DNA of 47,040 bases from a virus: positions 1-47,040 of IMG/VR virus record IMGVR_UViG_3300030906_000027, one strand, 5' to 3'. Position numbers and translations under genes: made by a program. The notes under the pieces were generated by a model that was given only the letters and a program-made list of their open reading frames with translations, was not told the origin of the DNA and ran no database searches. This document shows positions 24,440 to 32,094 of the stretch, one piece after another. Position 1 is the first letter of the stretch; the number at the start of each line of letters is the position of its first letter.

Positions 24440-24659
24440 GATGGCTCCTCCGTTCGGTGTCACGATCGATTAGTTGGTAGATTGCAATCGAGCCCCGACC
24501 TCGGCCGGCGTCCACGCGTTTGGCGCGGCCGGCCTTTATGAGTTGCGCCATAGTGCGCGCTACGCTTCCCCCGTGATCGCAAGTTATCTCCGCCAGACGG
24601 GCGTTCGTAAGCGGTCCGTTCATCCGCAGCGCGACAATAAGATCCTTCGGCCCGCTCAT
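24426..24659 (-). CDS. Small winged-helix DNA-binding protein
   Basis: This 77-residue protein has a winged-helix pattern: KDLIVALRMNGPLTNARLAEIT, then VARTMAQLIKAGRAKRV and a Gly/Arg-rich wing (DAGRGRGSIAIYQL). It sits between the DUF1376 replication gene and the BtpA-like gene and overlaps both. It is probably a local regulator or replication accessory. The basic end (DTERRSHRETR) suits DNA contact. Confidence 0.62.
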   Translation of the reverse strand: MSGPKDLIVALRMNGPLTNARLAEITCDHGGSVARTMAQLIKAGRAKRVDAGRGRGSIAIYQLIDRDTERRSHRETR

Positions 24660-25822
24660 CTCTGCACTTCGACACGCGTCAGCCGCCGATCGAGAAAGCG
24701 ATGAGTGAGTTGCTCGAGACGGAAGAGGTACGACTCGGCGATCTGGCGCTCCTGAACACCACTCGACACGCCGATTGTCAGCCCTTCATCGCCGATCGCC
24801 AGCGCCGCGCTATCGAGCAGGTTGCGATATGGGCCCGCGCCGATCGTCGAGGCCGCAGCTGCCCGCCATGCTGCGATCGCCGGAGCCTCGCCCGCCTTCT
24901 CGAACACCAACGGCGCGGCCGGCGCGTTGGATGACGCCGTCGCGGCTTTTGCTGCCGCCTTCGCCCTGGATCCGAATAATTCGCGCTCGATCCATTTCAA
25001 CGATCCGATCGTATCGTCCATCGGCAGCGCCTGTAGCGTCCGAGTGACCGCCGGCAGGATATCGCGCTCGAGATCGTGACCGCGGTCCAGCCAACCCCTC
25101 AGCCGGCTCAGCTCGTCGGCATAGCGTTTCCGGGATGGGTCCATCGGCAGTCCGGCCGCTTCGCAAACCCGGGCTAGCTGCCGATGCAGCGCCCCGCCGA
25201 TCTCGTCCGGCTCAACAACCGGCAAAATCTCGCGCGCATCGACGTCGATTATATTCCCTGTCCCTGTCCCTGTCTCTCTCTCTATCTCTTGGAGCGCTTG
25301 TCCCGGGGGACTTTGACCGCTTGTCCCTAGGGACATTAGTGCCGTGTCCTCGGGGACAGGCGCATATCGAGCGGCCAGGAATTCTTCGAGCGTCGGCGCG
25401 GCGATAGCGGTGCCGTGCCGCTGGTTGTATTTCTTCACGCGGGCGCATTCGGTCCGCCACCGCTGCTCGACCTTCGCCCGCCACGCCTCCCGCACCTGTT
25501 CGGCCACGACTGGATGATAAAGGCGGCCGTCGCGACAGGTGACGAACCCGCGCAGTGCGGCGGTGCGATGTCGCTTCCATGTGCGATGATCGCGACCGAG
25601 CCCGACCAGGCGCATCAACACGGTGTCGTTGTCGGGCAGGCTTCCCGCTGGCAGCTGGTGCCACGACGCCGCCCACAAAAGCACGGCGTACCAGCACGCC
25701 TCCGGATCGCCTTCGGCCGCGAGGTCGCTATCGCGCAGCCGCGAGACATGCAGCGGCATGAACGGAAAGTCCTGCAGATCACTATCGGCCGGCGTCAGCG
25801 GCGCGGGCAACATTTCACTCAA
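24656..25822 (-). CDS. DUF1376 (YdaU-like) replication protein containing the iteron cluster
   Basis: This 388-residue protein starts with the DUF1376/YdaU domain (about residues 15-115; pattern FMPLHVSRLRDSDLA, ACWYAVLLWAASW), found in phage replication initiators. Residues 150-185 form a low-complexity Ser/Gly/Thr/Pro linker, and the C-terminal half is a separate helical domain ending in FLDRRLTRVEVQ. The DNA of the linker contains three palindromic 14-base repeats exactly 23 bases apart, beside a pyrimidine tract. The layout resembles lambda gene O, where the origin lies inside the initiator gene. It probably starts phage DNA replication; no primase or helicase of standard type was seen nearby. 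Confidence 0.78.
   Translation of the reverse strand: MSEMLPAPLTPADSDLQDFPFMPLHVSRLRDSDLAAEGDPEACWYAVLLWAASWHQLPAGSLPDNDTVLMRLVGLGRDHRTWKRHRTAALRGFVTCRDGRLYHPVVAEQVREAWRAKVEQRWRTECARVKKYNQRHGTAIAAPTLEEFLAARYAPVPEDTALMSLGTSGQSPPGQALQEIERETGTGTGNIIDVDAREILPVVEPDEIGGALHRQLARVCEAAGLPMDPSRKRYADELSRLRGWLDRGHDLERDILPAVTRTLQALPMDDTIGSLKWIERELFGSRAKAAAKAATASSNAPAAPLVFEKAGEAPAIAAWRAAAASTIGAGPYRNLLDSAALAIGDEGLTIGVSSGVQERQIAESYLFRLEQLTHRFLDRRLTRVEVQR
25254..25290. repeat. Pyrimidine tract with TCCCTG repeats beside the iterons
   Basis: The plus strand has three perfect TCCCTG units (25255-25272) followed by TCTC repeats and AT-containing ends. It lies nine bases from the iterons inside the replication gene. 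It may be a melting or binding element of the origin. Confidence 0.45.
25299..25358. repeat. Three 14-base palindromic iterons, 23 bases apart
   Basis: The units are TGTCCCGGGGGACT (25299), TGTCCCTAGGGACA (25322) and TGTCCTCGGGGACA (25345); the middle one is a perfect palindrome. Start-to-start spacing is 23 bases both times. Since 23 is not a multiple of three, each unit is read in a different frame, so the repeat is selected as DNA and not as protein. A replication origin or an operator is the likely role. Confidence 0.8.
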
Positions 25823-25858
25823 GCTAGTCGCCCCTTGGTATGGATGGTGCGCGGTTGA

Positions 25859-26386
25859 TCACAGCTGGAAGCCGATCTGCTCGCCGGCGACGAACGGCGC
25901 AGGTTCGCCTGGCGGCATTGGCAGGCCTTCCCATGTCGAGCGCCGTCGCGATGGCGATCGAGACGGTGATGGCACCGACGCCGCCGATGGCGTTACCTGA
26001 ACTGCTTCAGGGTAGGCGTCGGGATCGACGTCAGCCGCCATCTGTCGATAGCTCGCAGCGACATCGTGGTAGCCAAGGCGATCGCAAGCATCAGCGCTCG
26101 CGAGCCACCCTTCACGCTTCGTGCCGGCGAACGGGTTAAATCGGCCGCCGACGTTGAAGACCGGTGATTTCCATGTGATCTTGTCGGGACATGCGACGAT
26201 GACGAGAGGCGCCAGCTCTTCTTCCGCCGGAGCGTCTGCCAGCTCCGCGAGCATCTGGCCGACTATGCCGTCGAGGGTATCGGCGACCCTGCCATCGACG
26301 ACCGTGCCCGATAAGCGCCGAGCTTCGGATCGCCGCGACCATTGCGCTGCGTATTTCTCAAGGAAGGCGCGTCGGCTGGGCGTCAT
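25859..26386 (-). CDS. Phage protein upstream of the replication gene, unknown function
   Basis: This 175-residue protein is basic at the start (MTPSRRAFLEKYAAQWSRRSEARR), has a mixed middle part (PLVIVACPDKITWKSPVFNVGG) and a Ser/Arg-rich linker (SVPSPSRSPSRRRS) near residue 140. No family is recognised. The adjacent replication gene and basic linker hint at nucleic acid contact. Its start lies 65 bases from the start of the plus-strand gene at 26452, so a divergent promoter region separates them. Confidence 0.6.
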   Translation of the reverse strand: MTPSRRAFLEKYAAQWSRRSEARRLSGTVVDGRVADTLDGIVGQMLAELADAPAEEELAPLVIVACPDKITWKSPVFNVGGRFNPFAGTKREGWLASADACDRLGYHDVAASYRQMAADVDPDAYPEAVQVTPSAASVPSPSRSPSRRRSTWEGLPMPPGEPAPFVAGEQIGFQL

Positions 26387-26416
26387 GCCAGCCGTTCCCT
26401 GCCGATCATTGTTCGC

Positions 26417-26444
26417 TTGTCAGCAGCGTTGTGGCGAGTAGCTT
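26417..26444 (+). promoter_or_regulatory. Weak promoter candidate for the 26452 gene
   Basis: TTGTCA at 26417 and TAGCTT at 26439 are 16 bases apart. A start about seven bases on would fall on the ATG at 26452, giving a leaderless message, which fits the lack of a ribosome site. Confidence 0.3.
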
Positions 26445-26451
26445 CCATGGC

Positions 26452-27243
26452 ATGGACAGCAAGATCAGCGACACGAACTCCAAGGTCGTCGTCGAGTACA
26501 AGAACAAACAGCCACTCGATCTGCTCGAGCTCACTAGCTCGCTGACTGCGGTGGGCGAACAGTATCGGCGGTATGCGTCTCGCGAGCTTCGAAAGAGCGT
26601 GCAGGCGAGGCTTTTTGTCGGCCAGCTTCGTAGCGGCAGCATCATTGCCGAGCTGATACCGATCATGCAGGCGGCGGACTGGGTTTACACCCATACCGAT
26701 CTCGCTGGTGGCTTCGTCGCGAACTACGGCGACATCCTCAATATGATCAGAGGGTTCGGACCAAGTTCGCGGCTTCTGGAAAAGGCTGACGTCCGCGGCG
26801 CCAAAAGCTTCGTTACGCCCGCCGCTCGTGACCCTGGAGCAGAGATCAATATCTATGCCCAGGAAGGTGCCACGGTCACGACGAACGTCTTCAATTTCGG
26901 GACGTTCGGCGCACAGGAAATTCGCCGCAATGCCGATATGATCCTCGGCGGCCTGCCCGCCGAATACGACTTCGATGCCGCTCCGATGGTCCTCTACCAG
27001 ATGCGGGATGGACCCGCCGGCACGGCTGGAGATTATGGCATCATCGACCGTTTCGGCCTTGCGCCCGTGAAAATCCGATGGTCCAGCGACGAGGTGAAGT
27101 CGAGCGTCCTCGAGCGGGACGAGAACGTCTTCCATCTCGTCTATTTTGTCACCGGCACCGCCATTACCGCCGGCGGCCGCGTGGCCGCTTTCAATATCCG
27201 CCGTCTCGACGACGTTGGCGTGCGGCCGACGGAAGATCGATAG
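26452..27243 (+). CDS. Plus-strand accessory protein, unknown function
   Basis: This protein of about 263 residues is coded against the early operon. Codons on this strand have the high G or C third bases of a real gene, while the long reverse frame does not read like a protein. It starts MDSKISDTNSKVVVEYKNKQ; a GTG at 26431 is a second possible start. Visible pieces include LDLLELTSSLTAVGEQYRRY and LFVGQLRSGSIIAELIPI, and a mixed alpha/beta rest, with no clear transmembrane helix or catalytic motif. I do not recognise the family. Its orientation suggests expression in the lysogen, and thus a moron such as a defence or exclusion factor. Confidence 0.7.
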   Translation: MDSKISDTNSKVVVEYKNKQPLDLLELTSSLTAVGEQYRRYASRELRKSVQARLFVGQLRSGSIIAELIPIMQAADWVYTHTDLAGGFVANYGDILNMIRGFGPSSRLLEKADVRGAKSFVTPAARDPGAEINIYAQEGATVTTNVFNFGTFGAQEIRRNADMILGGLPAEYDFDAAPMVLYQMRDGPAGTAGDYGIIDRFGLAPVKIRWSSDEVKSSVLERDENVFHLVYFVTGTAITAGGRVAAFNIRRLDDVGVRPTEDR

Positions 27244-27251
27244 AGCGCGCA

Positions 27252-27491
27252 TCACGACATACCCAGCGCGGCTTTGTACGTCTCGAGCAGCGCCTCGGCC
27301 TCGTCCCGATCGTTCTTCTCCATCTTCCGTAGGCGAACGATGGTCCTCATTGTCTTCGGGTCGTACCCGGTCGACTTGGCCTCCAAGTAGACGTCCTTGA
27401 TGTCGTCCTGCATGCCCTTTTTCTCGTCTTCGAGCCGCTCGATGCGTTCGATGAACAGGCGTAATTGATCCGCCGCGACGTTCTCCGACAT
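27252..27491 (-). CDS. gapR: GapR (DUF2312) nucleoid protein
   Basis: This 79-residue protein is a clear GapR/DUF2312 homolog: [20 protein letters not shown], then [15 protein letters not shown] and a helical end ([12 protein letters not shown]). Host GapR binds over-twisted DNA ahead of moving replication and transcription complexes and stimulates gyrase. A prophage copy, one base-overlapped with its neighbour, may ease phage replication or transcription. The start at 27491 is preferred to the longer upstream frame, whose 17 extra residues are arginine-rich noise. The plus-strand gene ends eight bases from its stop. Confidence 0.9.
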   Translation of the reverse strand: MSENVAADQLRLFIERIERLEDEKKGMQDDIKDVYLEAKSTGYDPKTMRTIVRLRKMEKNDRDEAEALLETYKAALGMS

Positions 27492-27796
27492 CAGTCGTCC
27501 TCCTGCTCGGCTTCGGCAGGCGCGTCGCTGACGCCCTCGCATCCGTTGTCGATCGCGTTGTTGGCCGCCTTGTCGAGGGCGTGATGGATCAACGTGGTGC
27601 CGTCGCCTTCCTCCGCCTCAAGTTCGTCGACGATCGCCGTGATGAAAGCATCGGCGTCGGTCACAACCAGCTCGCCGCCGTCGATTGCCGGGACTTCGAT
27701 CGCCGATCCGATGAGCAAATCGACGCCGATGGAGATGACAAGACGGCCCTCGACAACCTCGATCTGCAGCTGCTGCTCGCGTGGATTTTCAGGCAT
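27491..27796 (-). CDS. Small acidic protein in the early operon
   Basis: This protein is about 101 residues from the ATG at 27796 (MPENPREQQ), which has a GGGGG site upstream; the ATG two codons earlier is less well spaced. It has beta strands ([20 protein letters not shown]) and a very acidic end. It resembles small DNA-mimic-like phage proteins in charge only; no motif supports an inhibitor role. Stop and start overlaps couple it to gapR and the SANT-like gene. Confidence 0.62.
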   Translation of the reverse strand: MPENPREQQLQIEVVEGRLVISIGVDLLIGSAIEVPAIDGGELVVTDADAFITAIVDELEAEEGDGTTLIHHALDKAANNAIDNGCEGVSDAPAEAEQEDD

Positions 27797-28115
27797 GCAC
27801 ATTCCCCCGATTGGACAGGTTGATGATCGCGGCGAGCAGCGCGGCCGAAGCCGCCGTGGTGCGCGCGCGGAAGGTGTCGAACTCGCGATCGCGGTCGGGC
27901 GAACCCTCGTATTGAGAGATCTTGCCGCGGCGTGATCGACCGACGTCGACGCCGCGGAGACGCAGCGTGCCGACGCGGTTGTCGATCGACTGAACGCTGC
28001 GCCCGGGCAACAGCACGACGATGTCCATGGACGCGAGACGGTCGCGCTTGGCCTGCGCGAGGATCTCGTCCTCGGCTTCCGTCCAGCGCTGCGATGTGTT
28101 GGCGCGATGGCTCAT
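27789..28115 (-). CDS. SANT/Myb-like DNA-binding protein
   Basis: This 108-residue protein begins with a Myb/SANT-like helical domain: QRWTEAEDEILAQAKRDRL, IVVLLPGRSVQSIDNRVGTLRLRG. This is the same repeat type as the seven-repeat protein at 29480-30781, present once. The end is Ala-rich and helical. It is coupled by four-base overlap to the 118-residue protein upstream. A regulatory role is likely, as for GcrA-like factors. Confidence 0.7.
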   Translation of the reverse strand: MSHRANTSQRWTEAEDEILAQAKRDRLASMDIVVLLPGRSVQSIDNRVGTLRLRGVDVGRSRRGKISQYEGSPDRDREFDTFRARTTAASAALLAAIINLSNRGNVHA

Positions 28116-28468
28116 GCTGCCCGCCTAACCGGCGCACGCAGGACTTGCTCGCAGACGATCGCCGACGCGTCGTCGTCGAAAACGCTCGGAATGAGCATCC
28201 TCGCCGTGCCGACGTCGCCGGCGAGTACCGCGGTCAGGAAGTCGAAGAGATAATGCCGCTGGGGGGGGGTATAGTCGGGCTCGTCTTCGCAATTCTCACA
28301 ACGGCTGCAATGAACCGTCATTTCGTCGTCGCTGACGCGCACACCCAACAGCGAGATAGTGTCGCCAGCGCCGGCCGGGCCGCCACCGTCCGCGAGCGCG
28401 CCGGGAATTGCTTCCACGCCCAGCTGCTTGCACAAATTCGCAAATCCGATCCTGCAGTCGACTTTCAT
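28112..28468 (-). CDS. Cysteine-containing early protein with poly-C tract
   Basis: This 118-residue protein starts MKVDCRIGFANLCKQLG. A CSRCENC cluster near residue 54 may bind zinc. Just after it the coding strand has nine C residues in a row (28269-28261) within DYTPPQRHY. The rest is helical and acidic. It overlaps both neighbours by four bases. The function is unknown. Confidence 0.62.
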   Translation of the reverse strand: MKVDCRIGFANLCKQLGVEAIPGALADGGGPAGAGDTISLLGVRVSDDEMTVHCSRCENCEDEPDYTPPQRHYLFDFLTAVLAGDVGTARMLIPSVFDDDASAIVCEQVLRAPVRRAA

Positions 28469-28710
28469 TGTGCCGCTCCCATGGGCTGGGCCACGGGACG
28501 CAAGCCGCCCCCGCGCCCGGGTTTCATTGTGATGATGCCGGCGCTCCGCTGCTCCTCGAGCATTTCCTGGGCGATCCGACGCCCGCATCTGAAGCGCTCG
28601 CAGATGGTCTTGATCGACGGCATGCCATCGCCGGACGTTGCAGCGGCGCGCAGCCACCGCGCGAGCTGCTCGCGCTCGTGGGGTGTGATGTCGCGTTTGA
28701 CGCCCTTCAT
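28465..28710 (-). CDS. Small winged-helix protein
   Basis: This 81-residue protein has a winged-helix pattern: HEREQLARWLRAAATSGDGMPS, then SIKTICERFRCGRRIAQEML and a Gly-rich wing (TMKPGRGGGLRPV). It may act as a regulator or GntR-like DNA-binding unit without an effector domain. It is coupled by overlap on both sides, in the chain that begins with the ParB-like gene. Confidence 0.65.
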   Translation of the reverse strand: MKGVKRDITPHEREQLARWLRAAATSGDGMPSIKTICERFRCGRRIAQEMLEEQRSAGIITMKPGRGGGLRPVAQPMGAAQ

Positions 28711-29483
28711 GCCGCGTCCTCCGTCTCGGCCAGATGCGCCTGCAGGCCGCGGCGGATCAGCATCGAAGCGAAGTCGTGGAGGGAGGCGCCGGCGACCTGG
28801 GCGGCGCGGAAGCCAGCTGCAGGTACGAGCAGCTTTCCCGGACCGCTCATTGCAGCGGTGATGATCTGCCCGGCCAAGGCGCTGGGCGTCATACCTGCCG
28901 TCGCCGCGCGGTTCGCGATCTCGTTTACGATCGCCGGCGGGACGTGCAGCAGCAGCGGCACCATCTCAGCCGGGCGCGGCTTGGGCTCGACCGCAACAGG
29001 AACGACCTCCCTCGCAACGATTGGCGCCTCCAGCACAACTTTCATCTTCGGCGCCGCGGCTGGCGGTCTCTTCGCTGCGGGGATTTCCGGCCTCGGTGAC
29101 GGCGCCGCCTTTAGCAGTGTCGAGGCGGCCTTCGCCTGCGCGGCCCGAGCCGGCGTACGACCGCGATTGAGGATATCCTTGATCCGGTCGACCGCCGTAT
29201 CGACGCTCCGGTCCGACTTCGTGACGCTCGGCGTCGGGCGCGGCGCGGATTCCATCGGGGTCGACTTGGCGCGGCCGAGCGTGATGATGCGATCTTCACC
29301 CTGCCAACGGAGAGTGATGTCGCCGCGATCGGCGAGATCCGCCAGAAGCGTGCGGGCCTGGTCGGCGGTGGTGAAGCCGAACCGATCCATGATCTCCGGA
29401 TCGGTCGGCAGTGGCGTGCCGGCCTCGATCGCGACCTGTATCCAGTTGCGCATGACGCCGCGGTTGAGGGCGCTGTGCCTCAT
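28707..29483 (-). CDS. DNA-binding protein with Pro/Ala-rich linker
   Basis: This 258-residue protein has an N-terminal winged-helix-like region (DPEIMDRFGFTTADQARTLL, ADRGDITLRWQGE), a long Pro/Ala/Lys-rich linker (about residues 75-170) and a C-terminal helical part starting near MVPLLLHVPPAIVNEIANRA, like ribbon-helix-helix or coiled domains. It probably binds DNA and links to a partner. It lies directly after the seven-repeat Myb protein with a four-base overlap. Confidence 0.65.
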   Translation of the reverse strand: MRHSALNRGVMRNWIQVAIEAGTPLPTDPEIMDRFGFTTADQARTLLADLADRGDITLRWQGEDRIITLGRAKSTPMESAPRPTPSVTKSDRSVDTAVDRIKDILNRGRTPARAAQAKAASTLLKAAPSPRPEIPAAKRPPAAAPKMKVVLEAPIVAREVVPVAVEPKPRPAEMVPLLLHVPPAIVNEIANRAATAGMTPSALAGQIITAAMSGPGKLLVPAAGFRAAQVAGASLHDFASMLIRRGLQAHLAETEDAA

Positions 29484-30781
29484 GCGGAGATTCCTTCCTT
29501 GGTTGGTTGGGTCGCGAACTCAGGCGGCAGGCCCAGCGCGACGATCGCGGCGAGCGTCGGCTGCGCCCGATCAGCGAGCTTGCTCCTCGGTGCCTTCGCA
29601 GGTCGGCTGGGATCGTTGAACGAAAGGCCGAGCTTGATCGCCTTCTTGCTGACGACGGCGACGTCCCGCTCGACGGCGCGAGCGAGGTTTGTCAGCGACA
29701 TCCCCCGCGCCCAGCAAATCCTGATCGCGAGCAGCTCGTCGTCCGTCCAGGGCTTGCACCAGCCGTGTACGAGGCCGAGGACATTGGCACGTTGGCAAAC
29801 CGCCATGCGGCCACGGCCGAGCTCGGCCGCAAGTTTCGGTGTCGGCACCTTCCCCCGGCCATAGGCTTCACGCAGGCGCGCATCGTCGGCCGGCGTCCAG
29901 ACGGGCCCTTGCCGGAAGCCGTCCCGCTTCGGATGCGTGCCCTGCAGGCCGAGATATTCCACGCGCCAACGGATCGACGACTTCGTGCGACCGAGCTGCT
30001 GCAGCACCGGCGTGAGACTAACCCCATCGCGGTAGGCACGGCGCAGGATCTCGTCTTCGTCGCCGAGCCACGGACGCCCCCATCCCCGTCCGTACCCCAT
30101 TCCACGGAGCTTCAGCCCGAAGCCGATCTTCGACCGACGGGGAAATCCCTCGTCGACGAGCATCTCGATGATCTTGATGTAGCGATGCCCCTCATGCGCA
30201 AGCGCCAAGGCGCGAGACACTTCCGCTTCGGACCAGCCGATGGGCGCCGCGGCATGTCGTAGACCGAGATCGTGCGCCCGCGACGCTACGCCGAGAAACG
30301 GCCGGCCGATCATCGCGGCGATCTGCGCGATCGGGACGCCGGCAATGAAGCCGGCGTGGATCTGCGCGTCTTCCCAGCCGTCATAGTCGGGAGCGGCGAA
30401 TTCGCTGACCGAGAGCAGGCCGGCGCGGGCGTAGACCGCGGCGACACTCCGTCCCAGCTCGAGCGAAAGCTGAGCGCACGTCACCGTGCGGTACCGCCGC
30501 ACGATCTCGGCGTCTTCGACGTCGGTCCACGGACGTGTCGAATTACGCCGCAGGCCGAGCTGGTCGATCTGCGCACGGGTGCCATGGAACGGGCGGCCGA
30601 GCGCTTCGGCGATCGTGCCGATCGGCTCGTCCGCGAAGAACATCACGCGCAGCCGCTCGTTTTCGTCGGGCAGCCACGCGTTCGCGCGGAATGCCGTCTC
30701 CCGCAACGGGACTGGCTCCGGCGCGCAGTAAGGCGCCAGCTCGACGACCTCGGCGTCGAGATCCATGAAAGCCGCGGTCAT
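29480..30781 (-). CDS. Protein with seven tandem Myb/GcrA-like DNA-binding repeats
   Basis: From the ATG at 30781 (shared base with the upstream stop) this 433-residue protein contains seven repeats of about 47-57 residues. Each starts with a Trp followed by acidic residues (W36, W85, W136, W183, W238, W295, W345), continues with a helix-turn-helix core such as IAEALGRPFHGT, LSLELGRSVAAVY or LAAELGRGRMAV, and ends mostly with LGL. The pattern is that of GcrA-like and Myb/SANT modules, seen elsewhere mostly once or twice per protein. A long DNA footprint or a multi-site architectural role is likely. It is preceded by the HerA-like ATPase gene. Confidence 0.8.
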   Translation of the reverse strand: MTAAFMDLDAEVVELAPYCAPEPVPLRETAFRANAWLPDENERLRVMFFADEPIGTIAEALGRPFHGTRAQIDQLGLRRNSTRPWTDVEDAEIVRRYRTVTCAQLSLELGRSVAAVYARAGLLSVSEFAAPDYDGWEDAQIHAGFIAGVPIAQIAAMIGRPFLGVASRAHDLGLRHAAAPIGWSEAEVSRALALAHEGHRYIKIIEMLVDEGFPRRSKIGFGLKLRGMGYGRGWGRPWLGDEDEILRRAYRDGVSLTPVLQQLGRTKSSIRWRVEYLGLQGTHPKRDGFRQGPVWTPADDARLREAYGRGKVPTPKLAAELGRGRMAVCQRANVLGLVHGWCKPWTDDELLAIRICWARGMSLTNLARAVERDVAVVSKKAIKLGLSFNDPSRPAKAPRSKLADRAQPTLAAIVALGLPPEFATQPTKEGISA

Positions 30782-32094
30782 CACGCGAGGCCCACGACCG
30801 GCGCGTCGACAACGCGAAGGCGCATGCGCGCGGACAGCCGCGCGAGACGCTGACCGCCGCGAGGCATCGTATCGACCGCGCCGATCTGCCCGACGAGGTC
30901 GAGGCCGGCGTCGATCTCGGCACCGTCGAGACCAAGGTGCCGCGCCAGGTCCTCGGCCGTCGTTGCGTTCGGCGCGATCTTGCGCAGCGCGTCTACGATG
31001 CGCACCGCCGCGGGCGCCGCGGCTTCGAGCAGGAAGGCGTCGAGCAGCTTTGCGCCGCCGCGCATCGGCGCCGTGCCCCTGCGCCGGCCGCCGAGATCCT
31101 TCAGCGCACCAAGGTCGAGCAGAGCGCGCGCCTCGTCGGCCCCCATGTCGGAAGATCCAATCAGGCCCGGCGTGGCGCCGAGATGCTCGGTGATCGCCTG
31201 GGCGACGTGGACGAGTGCCGGGCGACGGCACAGTGCCGGGCCGAACGCGAAGAATTCGCCGGCGCGGAGATGGCGCAGCTGGTCGGCCTGCCGGCTGTCG
31301 AAGCCGAGCAGGTCCGCAGCACGCACGACGTCGCGATCGAACACGTTCAGCCCGATCAGGACGTTGTGCAGCTCAGAGACGACCGAGCCGGCAAGCTTGG
31401 CCAAGCGCTGCGTTGCCAGAACCGTCCCGATACCGCGCTTGCGGCCGCGAGAGCAGAGATCCGTGAGCGAAGCGACGCCCAGCTTCCGCGTCTCCGCATC
31501 ACGTACCGACGCGGCCATGTGCGGCGCGAGAAGATGTGCCTCGTCGACGCACACGAGGACGGTATTCGCCCAATGCTCGCGCGGGCTGGCGATCAGCCCC
31601 GCGAAGAACGCAGCCGCTTTCTCGATCCGCTCGTCGGGCTCGAGGTCGGTCAGATCGATGTGGAGCGCGATGCGATGCTCGCGACCGCGCACCGCAGCCG
31701 CCGTCATGCCCTCCGTCGTCAACTCGACGGCACGAATCGTCGTCGCCGCGATGTGGCGAGCGAGATTGTGGAACTCGCCCTCCGGGTCGACGAGCATGAT
31801 CGTGACGTACTCGAAAGCCTCCTCGACGATCTTTCGCAGCGTCTGGCTCTTGCCGGCGCCGGATGAGCCCTGGATCAGACACCGGCCGGCAAGGAGACGG
31901 CCGAGATCGATCGCGACCTCAGCGTCACCAGCGTGGCCGAGCGGAACGCTCGCTGCGATCTCACCCGGCGGCGGCGTCTCTGGCTCGGCCATTGCTGCTA
32001 CCGGTCGAGGCGCCGTGGCCATGATGCGCGCGAGCAGCTCCTTCGAGCCGCGGGTCGCGTCCGCACGGGTGACGGCGTCCGCATGCGCGGTCAC
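30781..32094 (-). CDS. HerA/FtsK-like ATPase (DUF87)
   Basis: This 437-residue protein has a Walker A GSSGAGKS at residues 76-83 and a Walker B VCVDEAHLL with Asp184 and Glu185. DPEGEF after strand 2 and ATQRLAKL are typical of the HerA/VirB4/FtsK clade. The C-terminal 130 residues are helical and may bind DNA or a partner. Host HerA is a hexameric DNA pump that works with NurA; no NurA is recognised here. The gene overlaps the ParB-like gene and the seven-repeat Myb gene, suggesting joint work on DNA. Confidence 0.8.
   Translation of the reverse strand: MTAHADAVTRADATRGSKELLARIMATAPRPVAAMAEPETPPPGEIAASVPLGHAGDAEVAIDLGRLLAGRCLIQGSSGAGKSQTLRKIVEEAFEYVTIMLVDPEGEFHNLARHIAATTIRAVELTTEGMTAAAVRGREHRIALHIDLTDLEPDERIEKAAAFFAGLIASPREHWANTVLVCVDEAHLLAPHMAASVRDAETRKLGVASLTDLCSRGRKRGIGTVLATQRLAKLAGSVVSELHNVLIGLNVFDRDVVRAADLLGFDSRQADQLRHLRAGEFFAFGPALCRRPALVHVAQAITEHLGATPGLIGSSDMGADEARALLDLGALKDLGGRRRGTAPMRGGAKLLDAFLLEAAAPAAVRIVDALRKIAPNATTAEDLARHLGLDGAEIDAGLDLVGQIGAVDTMPRGGQRLARLSARMRLRVVDAPVVGLA

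Noticed and set aside
26383-27255. 290-residue minus-strand frame
   Set aside because: Lies opposite the 26452-27243 gene; third-base pattern and protein character favour the plus strand.
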